Positions 1-11,312 of a DNA stretch of 64,000 nucleotides are shown here, piece by piece. The first letter of the stretch is position 1, and every line of letters begins with the position of its first letter. Made by a program: the position numbers and the translations under genes. Source of the stretch: Heloderma charlesbogerti (Eukaryota; Chordata; Lepidosauria; Squamata; Helodermatidae); the NCBI GenBank assembly GCA_026122225.1, contig JANEZZ010000475.1, positions 251,501 through 315,500 on the forward strand, given 5' to 3'. The notes beneath the pieces were generated by a model. It was not told the origin of the DNA and made no database searches. It saw only the letters and a program-made list of their open reading frames with translations.

Positions 1-2171
1 GTATACACCTGAGCTGAGGGCAATAAAGCAAGAGGGGAGACAGCTAGAACGCAGGTGGAGGAAAACTTGTGCTGAGTCTGATCGAACACAGGTAAGAGCC
101 CACTATCGAGCCTACTCTGTGGCGGTGAGGGTGGCAAAGAGGCAGTTCTTTTCCACCAGCATTGCATCTTCTCAGTGTCGTCCAGCGGAGCTTTTCTGAG
201 TGGTTCGCGGCCTGTTACATTCTGGGCCAGGGAGAGAGATGGTGGAACCCTCGGTAGCACGCTGTGACAAGTTTGCGCAGCACTTTGAGGATAAAGCCGC
301 TCAGATTCGTCATGAATTGGACACCACCATTAATGCAGTTCCATTGGTAGAGGCGTTCAGAGCACCGTCTGGTCCAGTTTTATTGGATGAGTTTCAGTTA
401 CTGAGGCCTGAGGATGCGGACAAGGTGCTTGGCCAAGTCCCATCGACCACTTGTGTGCTTGACCCTTGCCCTTCATGGCTTATTAAATCAAAGAAGTAGG
501 GGTTGTCCGGCTGGGTCCAGGAGGTTGTAAATTCCTCCTAGAGAGAGGGAGTGGTGCCTGCTGCTTTAAAAGAGGCAGTAATTAGACCACTCCTGAAAAA
601 GCCTAACCTGGACCCAGAGGATGTTAACAATTATAGGCCAGTGGCCAACATCCCCTTCCTGGGCAAGGTGCTTGAGCGGGTGGTTGTAGGACAGCTCCAG
701 GCACTCTTGAATGAAACGGATTATCTAGATCCATTTCAATTGGGCTTCAGGCCTGGTTTTGGAACGGAAACTGCCTTGGTTGCCCTGTGGGATGACCTCT
801 GCCGGGAGAGGGACAGGGGGAGTGCGACCCTGTTGATTCTCCTGGACCTCTCAGCGGCTTTCGATACCATCGACCATGGTATCCTTCTGGATAGGTTGTC
901 TGGGTTGGGAGTTGGAGGCACTGCACTACAGTGGTTCCGCTCCTACTTGGATGGCCGATTCCAGAAGGTGGTGCTGGGGGACTATTGCTCTGTGCCATGG
1001 CAATTGGGCCATGGGGTTCCACAGGGCTCTATTCTATCCCCCATGCTGTTTAACATCTACATGAAACCGCTGGGGGAGGTTATCCGGAGGTGTGGGCTGA
1101 GGTGCCATCAATATGCGGATGACACCCAGCTCTACCTCTCTCTCTCATCAAAACCAGGTGAGGCAGTGGCTGTTCTGAACCAGTGCCTGGGCACGGTAAT
1201 GGACTGGATGAGGGCTAATAAACTGAAACTCAATCCAGACAAGACGGAGGTACTATTAGTGGGTGGTTCGTCTGCCCAGCTAGGTGATATTCAACCTGTT
1301 CTGGAGGGGGTTGCACTCCCCCTAAAGGATCAGGTTCGTAGTTTGGGGGTGCTCTTGGATCCAGAACTGTCACTTGAGGCACAGGTGAACTCAGTGGCAC
1401 GGAGCACTTTTTATCAGCTTAGGCTGGTATACCAACTACGCCCTTATCTGGACAGAGTTAGCCTAGCTACAGTTATCCATGCTCTGATAACTTCTCGTCT
1501 GGATTACTGCAATGCGTTATACATGGGGCTGCCTTTGAAAACGGTCCGGAAACTTCAGCTGGTCCAAAATAGGGCAGCAAGATTGTTAACAGGGACTGGC
1601 CTGCAAGCTCATATTACGCCAGTACTTTTCCAGCTGCACTGGCTGCCAGTCCATTTCCGGGCCCGATTCAAAGTGCTGGTGTTAACATTCAAAGCCCTTA
1701 ACGGCTTGGGGCCAGGTTACCTGAAGGATCGCCTCCTCCCATATGTGCCTGCCCAGACCTTAAGATCATCATCAGCGGCCCTTCTCCGTGAGCCCCTGCC
1801 AAAGGAAATGAGGCGGGTGGCTACTAGGAGGAGGGCTTTTTCTGTTGTGGCAGCCCGGCTCTGGAATGAGCTCCCTAGTGAGGTTCGCCTGGTGCCTACA
1901 TTGTACTCCTTTCGGCGCCAGGTGAAGACCTTTTTATTTTCCCAGGCATTTTAGCTTTCTAAATTTTTATCTTTGCTGTTTTAAATCTGTATTTTAAACT
2001 CCTGTACTGCTGCTAGGTTTTATTGTGGTTGTATTGTTATATTGTGGTTTTAATGTTCTATATATTTTAAATTGTTTTATTGTGTGTTGTTTGGTTTTAA
2101 TTTTTGTGAACCTCCCAGAGAGCTTCGGCTATTGGGCGGTATAGAAATGAAATGAAATAAATAAATAAATA
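1..2171 (+). mobile_element. L2-clade LINE, 3' part, cut by window edge
   Basis: A non-LTR retrotransposon runs from the left edge to a short A-rich microsatellite tail (AAATG/AAATA units, about 2145-2171). The reverse transcriptase and the C-terminal block that reads like HWLPV...[12 protein letters not shown] and ends in FLFSQAF are typical of the L2 clade. The 3' UTR (1955-2145) is nearly identical to the second copy at 26400-26968, so both belong to one subfamily. The 5' end lies outside the window, and so does any endonuclease domain. Confidence 0.93.
2..1954 (+). pseudogene. L2 LINE ORF2 (reverse transcriptase), two stop codons
   Basis: One frame stays open from position 2 to 1954 except for a TGA at 197-199 and a TAG at 497-499, each where the family would have a sense codon. 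No frameshift is visible. The product would copy its own RNA at a nicked target. Visible motifs are the N-terminal linker (LERRWRKT near 50), RT fingers (NYRPVANIPFLGK), RT box A (LLDLSAAFDTIDH), box B (GVPQGSILSPMLFNIYM) and the catalytic YADD at 1112-1123. The C-terminal domain ends in the [14 protein letters not shown] block. The low number of lesions points to a fairly young copy. An in-frame ATG-less stretch upstream means that the true start is outside the window. Confidence 0.9.
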
Positions 2172-3354
2172 ATATCCTTGTGGGAGGAAAATGCTTTTCC
2201 TATTGGGGGCGGGGTCAGATATTGACAGTTATGATTCGTATGCAGATGTAAATAAGCAGACGGCAGACGGCAACTTTTACGAAGACTTTGGGCTAGTTCA
2301 GTGGCTTCCGTCACTGCAGAGCCAGACTCTGGGAGACAAAGATAATCCTATCCTTTTCTAAAATGCTTTGGTGCCTTTATTTCTCTCTGTTTATGAGTAA
2401 AAATACCTTTTTGAGGTTTAAATGCCCTAAACTGAGTTCTGCAAGCTCAGTGTCTCATTTACAGTGACGGTGACAGAGCTCCAGGGGTGTAGCCAAGGTG
2501 AGTTCCAAAGACAAGGCCAGTGGACAGTCCAAGGTCCAGGGAGGTTCAGAGAAGAACAAGGTTAGCAGGGGAAAGATAAGGGAGAGAGCTGGTGCACAGA
2601 TGCATTCCAGCGCTCTGTGCCTAGAACTCAAGGCTTTTAACCCTGAGGCTTAAACACCACACAGAGCACAGCATTGCCCATGCTGCTTGGAGAATTATGG
2701 GAGTTCCAGTCCAATACATCTGGAGGGCACCAGATTAGGAAAAGCTGTTCTAAGGGAAATGCACAAGATTTTTTCAAATAATGTATCACTGAAAATAGCA
2801 TGAGCAGGTGGAGCAGTCTGCACCCCAGGACTAATGATCTCTGACGAATCCTCCATTTCCTGGGCCCTTCTCTATTTCCTGCATCAAGGTTGGTACATCA
2901 CTGAAGATAGTGCCCCTTATATGTGTTTGGACCAATGTCCCTCAGTTTTTCTTACTCCCTCTGTGTTCTGCCCAGAGTCTTTCATACTCCATGAGATGCT
3001 TTGCTAATTGTCCTTTGTGTGTGTGTGTGTGTGTGTGTGTGGTTGTACGTCCTTTGCCCAATTCGGGCTGCTCCACATTTTGCAAATATGTGTCAAGGTG
3101 TTTCCCCGCCGCTCCCCCTCACTTACATGTTGCATCAAAATTATTCACTGTGTGTACAACTACGTGAACGCCACTGTGCACATCCAGCATGATTTAAACA
3201 CAAACAACCACAGGATCTAAAACAGAGGAACTCTATGTATGGGGTATGGGTAAAAACTGGCCTCTCTCAGCAACAAAGACTGCTGGTGCCAGAACATGTG
3301 ACCAAAGCAGGTCTTGAACTCTTGACATGAGGAATGCACACCTGGTATTCGGCC
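2172..3354. other. Gene-free stretch with repeat fragments
   Basis: No exon-like or conserved coding signal is seen. A piece of the palindromic MITE family (GGGAGTTCCAGTCCA...CATCTGGAGGGCACCAG) is at about 2674-2757. The segment 2460-2660 shares the AGTCCAAGGTC style of wording with 10200-10330 and may be a relic of the same unclassified element. Confidence 0.5.
3016..3042. repeat. (TG)n microsatellite
   Basis: An uninterrupted TG run. The three overlapping ORFs reading CVCVCV here are products of the repeat. Confidence 0.95.
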
Positions 3355-3553
3355 TCAGAACATGGGAAGCTGCTTCATACCAGGTTAGACTATTTGCCCA
3401 TCTAGCCAAGTATCGTCTCCTTTGATTGGCTCTCTGGGGTCTTGGGCAGGAGTTCCTTTCCCATCAGATGCTCCCTGATTCTTTTACTAGGGATTGAACC
3501 TGGCACCTTCTGCATGCAAAGCATGTGCTCTGACTCTGAGCTGTGGTCCCTTG
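3355..3553 (-). mobile_element. tRNA-derived SINE (family A)
   Basis: The reverse complement starts with a degraded tRNA-like head (AGCTCAGAGTCAGAGCA, then TTTGCATGCAGAAGGTGCC and AGGTTCAATCCC). It continues into a tail that ends near GAAGCTGCTTCATACC. Sister copies lie at 6301, 25399 and 27056. Confidence 0.72.
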
Positions 3554-4830
3554 TGCCTTGCCAGTGACTCTGGCCAAACGAGAGAACAGCAAAGGAAGTC
3601 TACTTTGCCCAGCAGGCCAGAGCCTATGGTGGTGATGCCTGTTGTCCCTTATAAAAACTAAGGAGTCTGACTTGCGCAGTGTTCTGAGCAACCAGGAAAT
3701 GTGCTGTTGCTAAATTCAGTCTGTCTTTTTCACCTTTGCCTGCCTCTTGCTCTGGCCTTGCCTCCTCCCGCAGTTCAACTACACAGAATCTGGGTCTAAC
3801 AGCTGGCGGAGGCATAGTTTAAGATTTCCTCCACAAGTGCAACAGTGCTAATTGGACCTGCTGCTAATTTTTGTTTGTTTTCAAACAGAAATCTGGGGGT
3901 ACTTAAGGCTCCTATGGGTGCAGCATGTGGTGCGTGGAGGCCCTCTTTTGCAGAGTGCTGCATGATTCTAGGCCTCAATAGGTCATTGTCCCTGCTTTCG
4001 AAGTTTATTTTCATGCAAATGGAAGGGAGTTTTCCCAATAGGAAGGAGTCTGGCCAAGGAGATTTGGAGGAACTAAGGAGGGGAGGCTGGCAAAATAATT
4101 GGGATTCCAGATGTGTCTTGCTTGTAATGCTGCACATGCCTTCTCCCCTCCTCCTCGTGTGGTGATATCCTGCCGATGCAAGTTGACAGCACTCAGTTTT
4201 TGACCCTGAAGGCAGCCAGCTGGGGAACGCCTGGGGTGTGCAGGGTTGCACAGCATCAGCAACAGTGGTGCTTGTCCGGCTGAGGCTTTGATTGTCTCCT
4301 CTCCAGGATTGCAATTTAGCTGCTGCAGAAAGTGTCACGTGGCTCAGCTTTGTGGAATTTATCAGTGGGCTGGTCGCCTGCCCCCATGAGCAGCATGTGC
4401 TGCTGAGGCAAGGATGGGGAGGAGAGAGTCATTGTGTTTGAGGCACAAATAGAAAAATCAAGAAGCCAGGCCACTGAGCAGGGAAAGTGTGGGTGAAACA
4501 GCTCCAGGGGTCCGCAGAAGACCCCCTGCTAGAAGCTGCATCTTGGCAAGTGTCTGAAAATGTCAAGCCATGATGCTGTCCTAGTAATCATCATTTATAA
4601 AACATGGTAAAAACTACAGCATTTTAGCGTGTTCAGACTACTTTGCATACTTTTTCTAAGCCAGGGATTGTCAACACAGTGTGTGTGGGTGCAGCAGTGC
4701 CCACCGAGACCCCTGAGTACACCCACCAGACGACCTCCGCCAGTTTCCTCTCCCCTGCCTCCGCTTCTGCCGCCTACATCCGTGGTCACCTCAGCAGCTC
4801 TAATGAGAAAGAAGGAAGCCGAAGGTGGCA
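3554..4830. other. Apparently unique sequence, no gene seen
   Basis: Only short unsupported ORFs occur, with no splice-consistent homology and no recognised repeat of any length. Confidence 0.4.
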
Positions 4831-5210
4831 AGGGGGAAGGAAATTGTGGGCAGGTGAATGCAGGGGGAGGATGAAGAGGTGAGCATGGTGGGAAGGAAAT
4901 CACAGGCGGGTGGAGGGGGAAGAGGTGAGTACAGTGGCAATGGGAAGGAAATCAGGGATGGGGGAGTAGGAGGAAGAAGTGAGCATGGCAGTGGTGAGGG
5001 GAAGGAAATCGCAGGCAGGAGGAAGAGGAGAGTGCAGTGGCAGGAAGAAAGAAAAAAATAGACGTGGAGTGGGATGGAAACCCTATACGGGAGGAAGGGG
5101 AGGAGGAAGAAACTATACGGGAGGAAGGGGAGGCGGAAACGGGAGAATCCATAGAGGGGAGCAGAAAAGAGAGGATGCGGGGGTGGGGGCAGAAAAGTCT
5201 TTTAAAAAAA
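4831..5210 (+). repeat. Purine-rich minisatellite, unit about 50-57 bp
   Basis: About four degenerate units start with GGGAAGGAAATC (near 4841, 4890, 4941 and 4998) and carry GAAGAGGTGAGCATGG. Two copies of a roughly 30-bp unit (ACTATACGGGAGGAAGGGGAGG, near 5080 and 5110) follow. The + strand is almost all purine for about 380 bp, so the overlapping ORFs on both strands are low-complexity. Confidence 0.8.
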
Positions 5211-5569
5211 GGAAAATGCACCCATGGGCCTGAAAGGTTGCCTGTCCCTGATCTAAGCAACCCTTATGACATCTCTAGGTAGGTCAGTATTGCCATCCCC
5301 ATATTGCAAAAGGTGGGAATGAGACTGGGCCCTACCTCTCACTGAGGTTGTAAACCTGTGTTTGGCCAGCATCACTTCAGATTGTGAATGGGTCTCAAGT
5401 GAAACTCCTCCACATACAATAAATAAGTCCCTGAGTGTAGAAAACAAGCATGTTGGGAATAAGCTTAGGCCAGAACTCTTTGTTGCCATAAGGACTAGAA
5501 ACTTGTTTAAAGAAACAAAACAAAAGCTGAGATCCTCAGGAGGTTGAATTATGCTCCCAGTAGTACTAT

Positions 5570-5842
5570 AAAGATAGCCGTGCTGGACCAGACCAAGGCC
5601 TATCCAATCCAGCATTTTGTTCACACAGTGGCCAACCAGCTGCCTGTGGGAATCACACGAGTAGGACAAGAGTGCAACAGCACCCTCCTGCCCATGTTCC
5701 CCAGCAACTGGTGTACTTAGGCATACTGCCATTGATAGTGAAGGTAGCATGTGGCCATCAGGACTAGTAGCCATTGATATCCTCCGTGGATCTGTCTAAT
5801 TTCCTTTTAAAGCCATCCAAACTGGTGACCATCATTTCATGC
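5570..5842 (-). mobile_element. CR1-like LINE 3' end
   Basis: The reverse complement carries the end of the CR1 ORF2 C-terminal region (ATGGCTTTAAAAGGAAATTAGACAG). The 3' UTR follows, with GGCTACTAGTCCTGATGGCC and CTGGATTGGATAGGCCTTGG, and ends near the usual CTTAT-type tail. Same family as 9222, 22247 and 44130. Confidence 0.75.
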
Positions 5843-5867
5843 TATGCTTGATGGCTTTTCAGTAAAC

Positions 5868-6300
5868 AAGGGCGCAATCCTATGGCTGCTAGACAGTGAT
5901 AGGATTATTCGGTTTCTGGGAACCGACCTCGGAGGCCATGCTTCAAGGTTGGTTCCTGGAAAACCTCCTCCCTGCCCCCTCTCCTGCCACCTTGTAGGTG
6001 GCGCAGATCGTCCCCGTGCTCCGCACTCAGATGAGCAGTGTGGAGCAGGGCAAAAGGGGGTTTCCCCAGGGCAAGGACTGTGGAATTGCTTGTACAATGC
6101 TTCCTATGTGTCATCTGGCCTCCTCGCACTCTGAAGTCCCATTCGGCTAGATAGCTGAAATTGGCTGTCTAGCCACAAGTGCAGGGTGGCTGGAGCGCAG
6201 AGGAGAAGATCACCTCCGTGCTCTGCCTGCCCTGCATTGGCTAGGCGGTCGCCTCTGAGTTCAGAGGTGGCCACCTATCCTGAAAGGATTGCTCCCTAAG
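5868..6300. repeat. Unclassified moderately repetitive element
   Basis: The edges read GCGCAATCCTATGG and an internal GGCTAGATAGCTGAAATTGGCTGTCTAGCC. The plan (initial CCTATGC-type edge, GC-rich middle with AGAGGCAAAGATCGCCTGCAC-like wording) resembles 16690-17190. It may be a non-autonomous DNA element; no TIR pair could be fixed by eye. Confidence 0.4.
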
Positions 6301-6478
6301 GAACACAGGAGCCTGCCTTATCCTGAGTCAGACCCTTGGTGTTCTCAAAATTGACTGGCAGCGGCTCTTCAGGGATTCAGGCAGGATTCTTTCCCAGCCC
6401 TAGCTGGAAATGCTGGGGATTGAACCTGGGAACTTCTGCATGCAAAGCAGGGGCTCTACCACTGAGTTACAGCCCTTT
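6301..6478 (-). mobile_element. tRNA-derived SINE (family A)
   Basis: The reverse complement begins GGGCTGTAACTCAGTGGTAG, an A-box-like start. It has CTTTGCATGCAGAAGTTCCC and the B-box-like AGGTTCAATCCCC, then the family tail. Confidence 0.78.
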
Positions 6479-6540
6479 GGCATGGGATTAGCGTTAAATA
6501 AATAAATGCTTGTGGGTTTCTGAAAAGCACTTCTTAGAAG

Positions 6541-6690
6541 GTAGCACATAGCCATCAGGATTAGTAGCCTTTAAAGCCTTCTCCTCTATGAATTTGTCTA
6601 ATCCCATTTTAAAGCCATCCGACTTGGTGCCCATTGCTACACTTTGTGGGAGTGGATTCCATTGTTTAACTGTGTGCTGTTGCATAAAGC
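6541..6690 (-). mobile_element. CR1-like LINE fragment (ORF2 C-terminus)
   Basis: Translated on the - strand this gives a WNPLPQSVAMGTKSDGFK-type string followed by LDKFIEE, the recognisable end of CR1 ORF2. It is a short, degenerate fragment. Confidence 0.72.
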
Positions 6691-7344
6691 AAGGGTGCAG
6701 AACACATGAGTTGTATGCAGCCCCCAAGACTTTAATCGTGGCATCCCACATGGGTGCGCCAATTCCCCTGCCGCTGCAACTGATTTCCCTCCCCCAGCTA
6801 TCCTGATACAGATTGCTCTTTTCTCGCTGTTGCTACTGGTGAGGAAAGGGCGATGTGTCAGGATTGCTGTATGTGTGTATGCTTATATGTGTGTGTTGCC
6901 CCAACCTGTGATCCAACATCATATGTGGCCCTTGGGACTGAAAAGAGTGTGCACCCCTGGTACAAAGGCCCAAAGATATTGGCAGTTTTATTTTTGATGC
7001 CTTTTCTAATGATAGATCACCAACACGGAATTTGCCTTTTATTACAGCTGCTGCACGCTAGGTCGGCATTTTCATTATGCCATCCACCACAACTTCAAGA
7101 TCCCTTTCCTGGGCCTTCTGTGGTGTGTAGTTTCCCACCCCCTTCTGTCCCCCATGGAATCACAGGAAACAGACAGTCCTGGCCATATATTAGGATTTAT
7201 TACAATTAATAGACAGATTATTAGCTGTAACTAGCAACATGCATGTCATTATGAGAGGAGGTTGATGGTGGAAGGATCATATGTGTATTGCAGAGAAGCT
7301 GGGAGGTGAGGAGACACCATTTCTCCCTCTCCCACATTATTGTT
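6691..7344. other. Repeat-derived stretch, no gene
   Basis: 6696-6965 looks like a non-autonomous element with related ends (AGGGTGCAGAACACATGAG and AAAAGAGTGTGCACCCCT) and a CCCTTGGGACTG interior. The rest shows nothing recognisable. Confidence 0.4.
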
Positions 7345-7550
7345 TGTTACATTTATATCCTACCTTTCCTCCAAGGAGCCCAAGGGGGCATACATGATCC
7401 TCCTCTTCCCCATTTTATCCTCACAACAGCCCTGTGAGGTAGATTAGGCTGAGTCAGCGACTGGCCCAAGGTCACCCAGTGAGCTTCATGGCTGAGTGCG
7501 GACTTGAACCGCTGTCTCCCCAGTCCAACACTCTAACCACTGCACCCCAC
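7345..7550 (-). mobile_element. tRNA-derived CORE/MIR-like SINE (family B)
   Basis: On the - strand it starts GTGGGGTGCAGTGGTTAGAG, has a B-box-like GGTTCAAGTCCGC, and a core GCTCACTGGGTGACCTTGGG like that of MIR/CORE SINEs. It ends in a tail copying AAATGTAACAA. This is the most frequent SINE family here (15370, 17697, 18491, 23800, 29301, 44523, 53430). Confidence 0.75.
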
Positions 7551-9221
7551 TCCCACATGTTCTCCCCTCCTTCCTGAACCACATCCATTCATTCTTATGG
7601 CATAAAGTAAATGGGATGTTCTTGGGGACAACACTGAGGTATGTAGGGTGGTGGTTCAGTGTGCCCATTAAATATCACCATGAACATTTTCTTGAAAGGC
7701 AGCTGACAGATTCTAAGTGGAAATATAAATATTCCCCCATAGATATGGTGAGAGTGAAAAGCATAACTTGATTTCTGGTAGAAGGATGTGATGTTGTGGC
7801 ATGGGATTTTTAAAATTTGATTTTCCATTCACGTGCTTCCAGCGCTGTAGCCTCTTCTGATTATTCAGCATTATTGTCCCATTACAGCTTTAAACCTCAT
7901 TTCAGCACAATTTTTTCAGCCTCAGGGTTTCCACACGCTACGAGAGCACATGACAGTTGATTATATGTTCCTGTGTATCTGTGGGGTGTTTTTCTTTTCT
8001 TTTCAGGACAGTCTGTAGCTATTGAATTTCAAGCAGCCCTGTGTGAAGCCAAACAGATCAGGGGAAAAGCAAAACGGCTGGGAATGGGAACAGTATGGGA
8101 AGGGGAAGTTTAATTACTAGGATCTTGAGGACCACTGATCATAGTGGCGTGGGCGTAGCCTGGTGTTATTTATTTTTTTATATTTTTACCCTTCCTTTGT
8201 TTCGAGTAGTGTACCTGTTTTTCCCTAGGGCTCGCCCCAGATTTGAAGGGGACATTGGCAAGCAGTCCTGGGGGGGGGTGGGTATCTGCAGGCTTATCTG
8301 TCAACAGCAGGCAGCTATTTGAATTCCCACAGTGTGTTGGAGTGCCCAATGTAGTGCCACTTCATGGCATTGGAGGCCCCCTAGTGGGGACCACAACTTT
8401 TAAAATTTCCATAATGCCTCAGATAATTCTACATTGGGGGCATTGTGGGAAATTAAAATTGCTGCCTGGTGTTGCCATTGCAGAAGCCCATGGCTGGGGG
8501 CCAAGGGCAGTCATCAGTGCCAATGAGCACCCTGCCAGCTGCCTGAGGGTGTGAGGTGCAGATGCCAGGCCTCATGATGATAAAATGAAGGGGGGAAATA
8601 ACGGGCCTGTGAGGGAGATTAGGCTGAGAGATGGTGGCTGCGTTCGCACAACACACAACCCATCCTGCGAATAAGCTATGCAGTGTGCATTGTTCGCGGA
8701 ACAACCACGATGTGCCTGATAGATGATCGGGCTCACCGTGGGTTCGTCTCCCCCTTCTTCCCCCTTGGTACTCCAGCTGGCATCCCAGTGTCCTTCGTGG
8801 CAGAACCTGTCTTGTCTGCCCATCCTGTCCCCCACTCCATTCATGATTCCTTTTTGTTCCCTGGCTTTTTAATTTTTCAGCCCCAGACATTTGCGCAAAT
8901 GTGTTCGTATTTTTCTTAATTATTTTTTGCCGGTCTTTCTGAGGTGCGCCAATGCATGCTTACGGCTGTCCAATATGTGTAGCCTTGACTCGTCAATATT
9001 CTTGTATATTTCAGCTGTGAAAGGCAGCAAAATGCAGTATGAAACATGCAAGGAAATTGACAAGATGAGACTGCATTTAGGCTAATTTGTGCACTGTTGG
9101 CAGTGATAGGTTCCAGAAAGGGGACAAGATTGCCCATTTAGCAAGGTGATCCTCTGGGTTTTAAGTATTGAACTGACACTTGTGAGTACCCTGCTTCCAT
9201 TCCATACCTCCCTGATTCTCC
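7551..9221. other. No gene seen; one palindromic-repeat fragment
   Basis: 8640-8745 carries CGTTCGCACAACACACAACCC and GCTCACCGTGGGTTCG, matching the palindromic family seen at 9555 and 27661. The remainder shows no coding signal and no repeat I recognise. Confidence 0.4.
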
Positions 9222-9412
9222 ATAAGAACATAGAAGAGCCATGCTGGATCAGACCAAGGGTCCATCTAGTCATAGAATCATAGAATAGTGGCTGATCAGC
9301 TGCCCCCGGAAACACACAAGCAGGACATGAGTGCAACAGCACCCTCCCACCCATGTTCCGCAGCAACTGGTGTACATAGGCTCACTGCCTTTAGCACTGG
9401 AGGTAGCATATG
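9222..9412 (-). mobile_element. CR1-like LINE 3' UTR fragment
   Basis: Reads ATAAGAACATAGAAGAGCCA and CTGGATCAGACCAAGGGTCC, then GCAACTGGTGTACATAGGC, the diagnostic reverse-strand words of this family. Confidence 0.75.
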
Positions 9413-9554
9413 CAGCAAGTCCTTATAAAAGAGATCTCGGGTCCACCTCCTTTTCGTGGCTTCCATTTGTAATTTGTGGCTTCCATTTGCACCAAATGCT
9501 CTGCAGGGCTTTTTGCCACATGTGCCAAGCAGCTCTGTACCCAATCGCCACAAC

Positions 9555-9765
9555 CTACAATGGGTTGGCTCTGCTGGGTTCGTACAACACGCCAACCCAT
9601 CATGGGTTGAACAACCCCAAGAGCAAGCCCTAGGTTGTCAGGGTGGCTTGTTGCCGAACAATAAGCCACTGTGCAGGAAGCGGTCTGGTTTCGGACAAGG
9701 CAACAGTGCGCCGTGGCTTGTTACCCACGATGAGTTGTTGTGTCATACGAACCCAGTCAGTGATT
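9555..9765. repeat. Palindromic non-autonomous element (family P)
   Basis: Repeated inverted words (AACCCATCATGGGTTGAACAA, GTGGCTTGTTACCCACGATG, GGGTTCGTACAACACGCC) form an imperfect foldback. Related copies lie at 8640, 11020 and 27661. Confidence 0.5.
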
Positions 9766-10199
9766 GGCCTGGGGCAGGGACATGGAACCTCTTTCAGCCT
9801 GAGAGACAAATTCAGTTTCAGAGAAGCTCTCAGGGGCCACATCCTAGTGGGGGGCAGGGGGGAAAATGCTAGGGTATTTTAAGCTATTACTGCCAGTAAC
9901 TAAGCCTTAGGAGAGGCATTTCGACTTCTTTGAATGGGGAAAAAACACACTGAAAAAGCCAGGAAGCCACCAGATGATTGGTGGTCTGGGGAAAGGGGGT
10001 GTGGCCAGAGGAAAGGTACAAGGCCATCTAGGGTGCTCCAGAGGACTGGATTTGGACTCTAGGTGGGCTGCATTTGGCCCACTGGCGCTGTCCTGTTCAG
10101 CTCCCTCCTATGCAAACACACACCATTAATTGCAGTGGAGGAGGAGGCCAAGAGTGAAGCAGAGTTTTTACTGGCAAACAAGGATTTTCCGGAGATAAG

Positions 10200-10728
10200 C
10201 CAGGGACGTGGCCAAGGTCAAGTGCATGGTAGCAGGCAAGCCTAATCAGAATCCAGAGGCAGCGTCAGGCAGAAGTCCAAGGTCAATAACACGGAGGTCC
10301 AAACATGACTTATGGTCAGGATACAAGAAGCTGGAGCTGAGAACCAGTGTTGTTTTCAGCAAAGCCCAGACAGAAATTGCAGGCTTATATTCCCAGGGCC
10401 ATCTGAGCCCTACCCACAGCTTAGCTGCCGTATAGTACAGTCCTTGCTCCTGGGGAGTTCTTCCTTGGAATCGTGTACTTCGTCTTAAAGGAGACTTATT
10501 GATCTGCCTCTGAAGGCGACAGCGCTCTCTGGGACTGGGTGGATGCTCAGCCTGTGCCTCTGAAGCAGAACTCCCCTCTTCTGGCACGGGCAGAGCCATG
10601 GTCTTCTCTCCTGAGGGCCCAGATTCCCTCACGTCTCCTGACAGAGGCGGCACCATAGCTTCATCTGTCTTAGGGAGTTCTGGCTTCTCAGGAGGAGAAT
10701 CCCTCCAGCAGGGGCATGACAGGCATGA
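10200..10728 (-). other. Possible retroelement-derived segment, unclassified
   Basis: A - strand ORF spans 10246-10827 (193 codons). It has a basic stretch SPRERCRLQRQINKSPLRR, and a run of CCAAGGTC-type words lies beside it. It looks like decayed retroelement sequence, but no protease, RT or integrase motif is visible and no LTR pair was found. I would not annotate it as a gene. Confidence 0.3.
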
Positions 10729-10734
10729 GGTTAA

Positions 10735-10840
10735 ACATTCCTGGTCTAAGGTCACCCAGTGAACTTTGGGGCTGAGTACAGATTTGAGTCTGGAACTCCC
10801 CAGTCCTAGTCCAGCATCCTTAACCACTACAGGACACTGT
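10735..10840 (-). mobile_element. Family B SINE fragment
   Basis: The reverse complement shows GTCCTGTAGTGGTTAAGGATG and the core word TCACTGGGTGACCTTAGACC. Confidence 0.65.
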
Positions 10841-11019
10841 CTCTCAAAATGGCGGCTAGTTACCTACTGTATCTTGTGAGTCATACTCTGGAACAAGCTG
10901 CAGAGAGAAGTACAAATCTACATCTGAGTTACTACAGATCAGGGATGCCAATAACCTCATTTAGGGGGAGAAAGCCTTTTTGTTGCTATTGTTAATCGGG
11001 AGTCAAAAAGGGATTTTCA

Positions 11020-11235
11020 CACAGCACAATGCTAAGTGGTTGAGTGTGAGCTGTTGCTGAACCTTGGGTTGTTCGTTGAACCATGTGTTAGCGTGTTGTC
11101 AGAACCCAGGACATTTTCCACAGGGTGGCTTGTTAACCATGCAGTGTGGCTTATTTTTCTCAAACAAGCCACCTTGAGAACCCATGGTTTGTTGCTGGGA
11201 TGTTCAGGGTGGTTAACAAGCCACACTGTATGTCT
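11020..11235. repeat. Palindromic non-autonomous element (family P)
   Basis: Inverted words GGTGGCTTGTTAACC and GGTTAACAAGCCACACTG flank a middle with GAACCCATGGTTTGTTG, giving an imperfect foldback. Confidence 0.55.
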
Positions 11236-11312
11236 AAGAAAGCCATCACATTTACATCCTGCCTGTCACTGCCTACCAGTGTCTGGATGGCCACTTGAAT
11301 ACTGGTTTAGAC

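Noticed and set aside
3001..3220. Three overlapping ORFs rich in Cys-Val
   Set aside because: They translate the (TG)n microsatellite in different frames.
3796..4338. 180-codon - strand ORF as a gene
   Set aside because: It has no recognised domain, a near-equal ORF on the other strand and no conserved neighbours.
10246..10827. 193-codon - strand ORF as a gene
   Set aside because: It overlaps a SINE fragment at one end, has no recognised domain and no splice context. Probably decayed retroelement.
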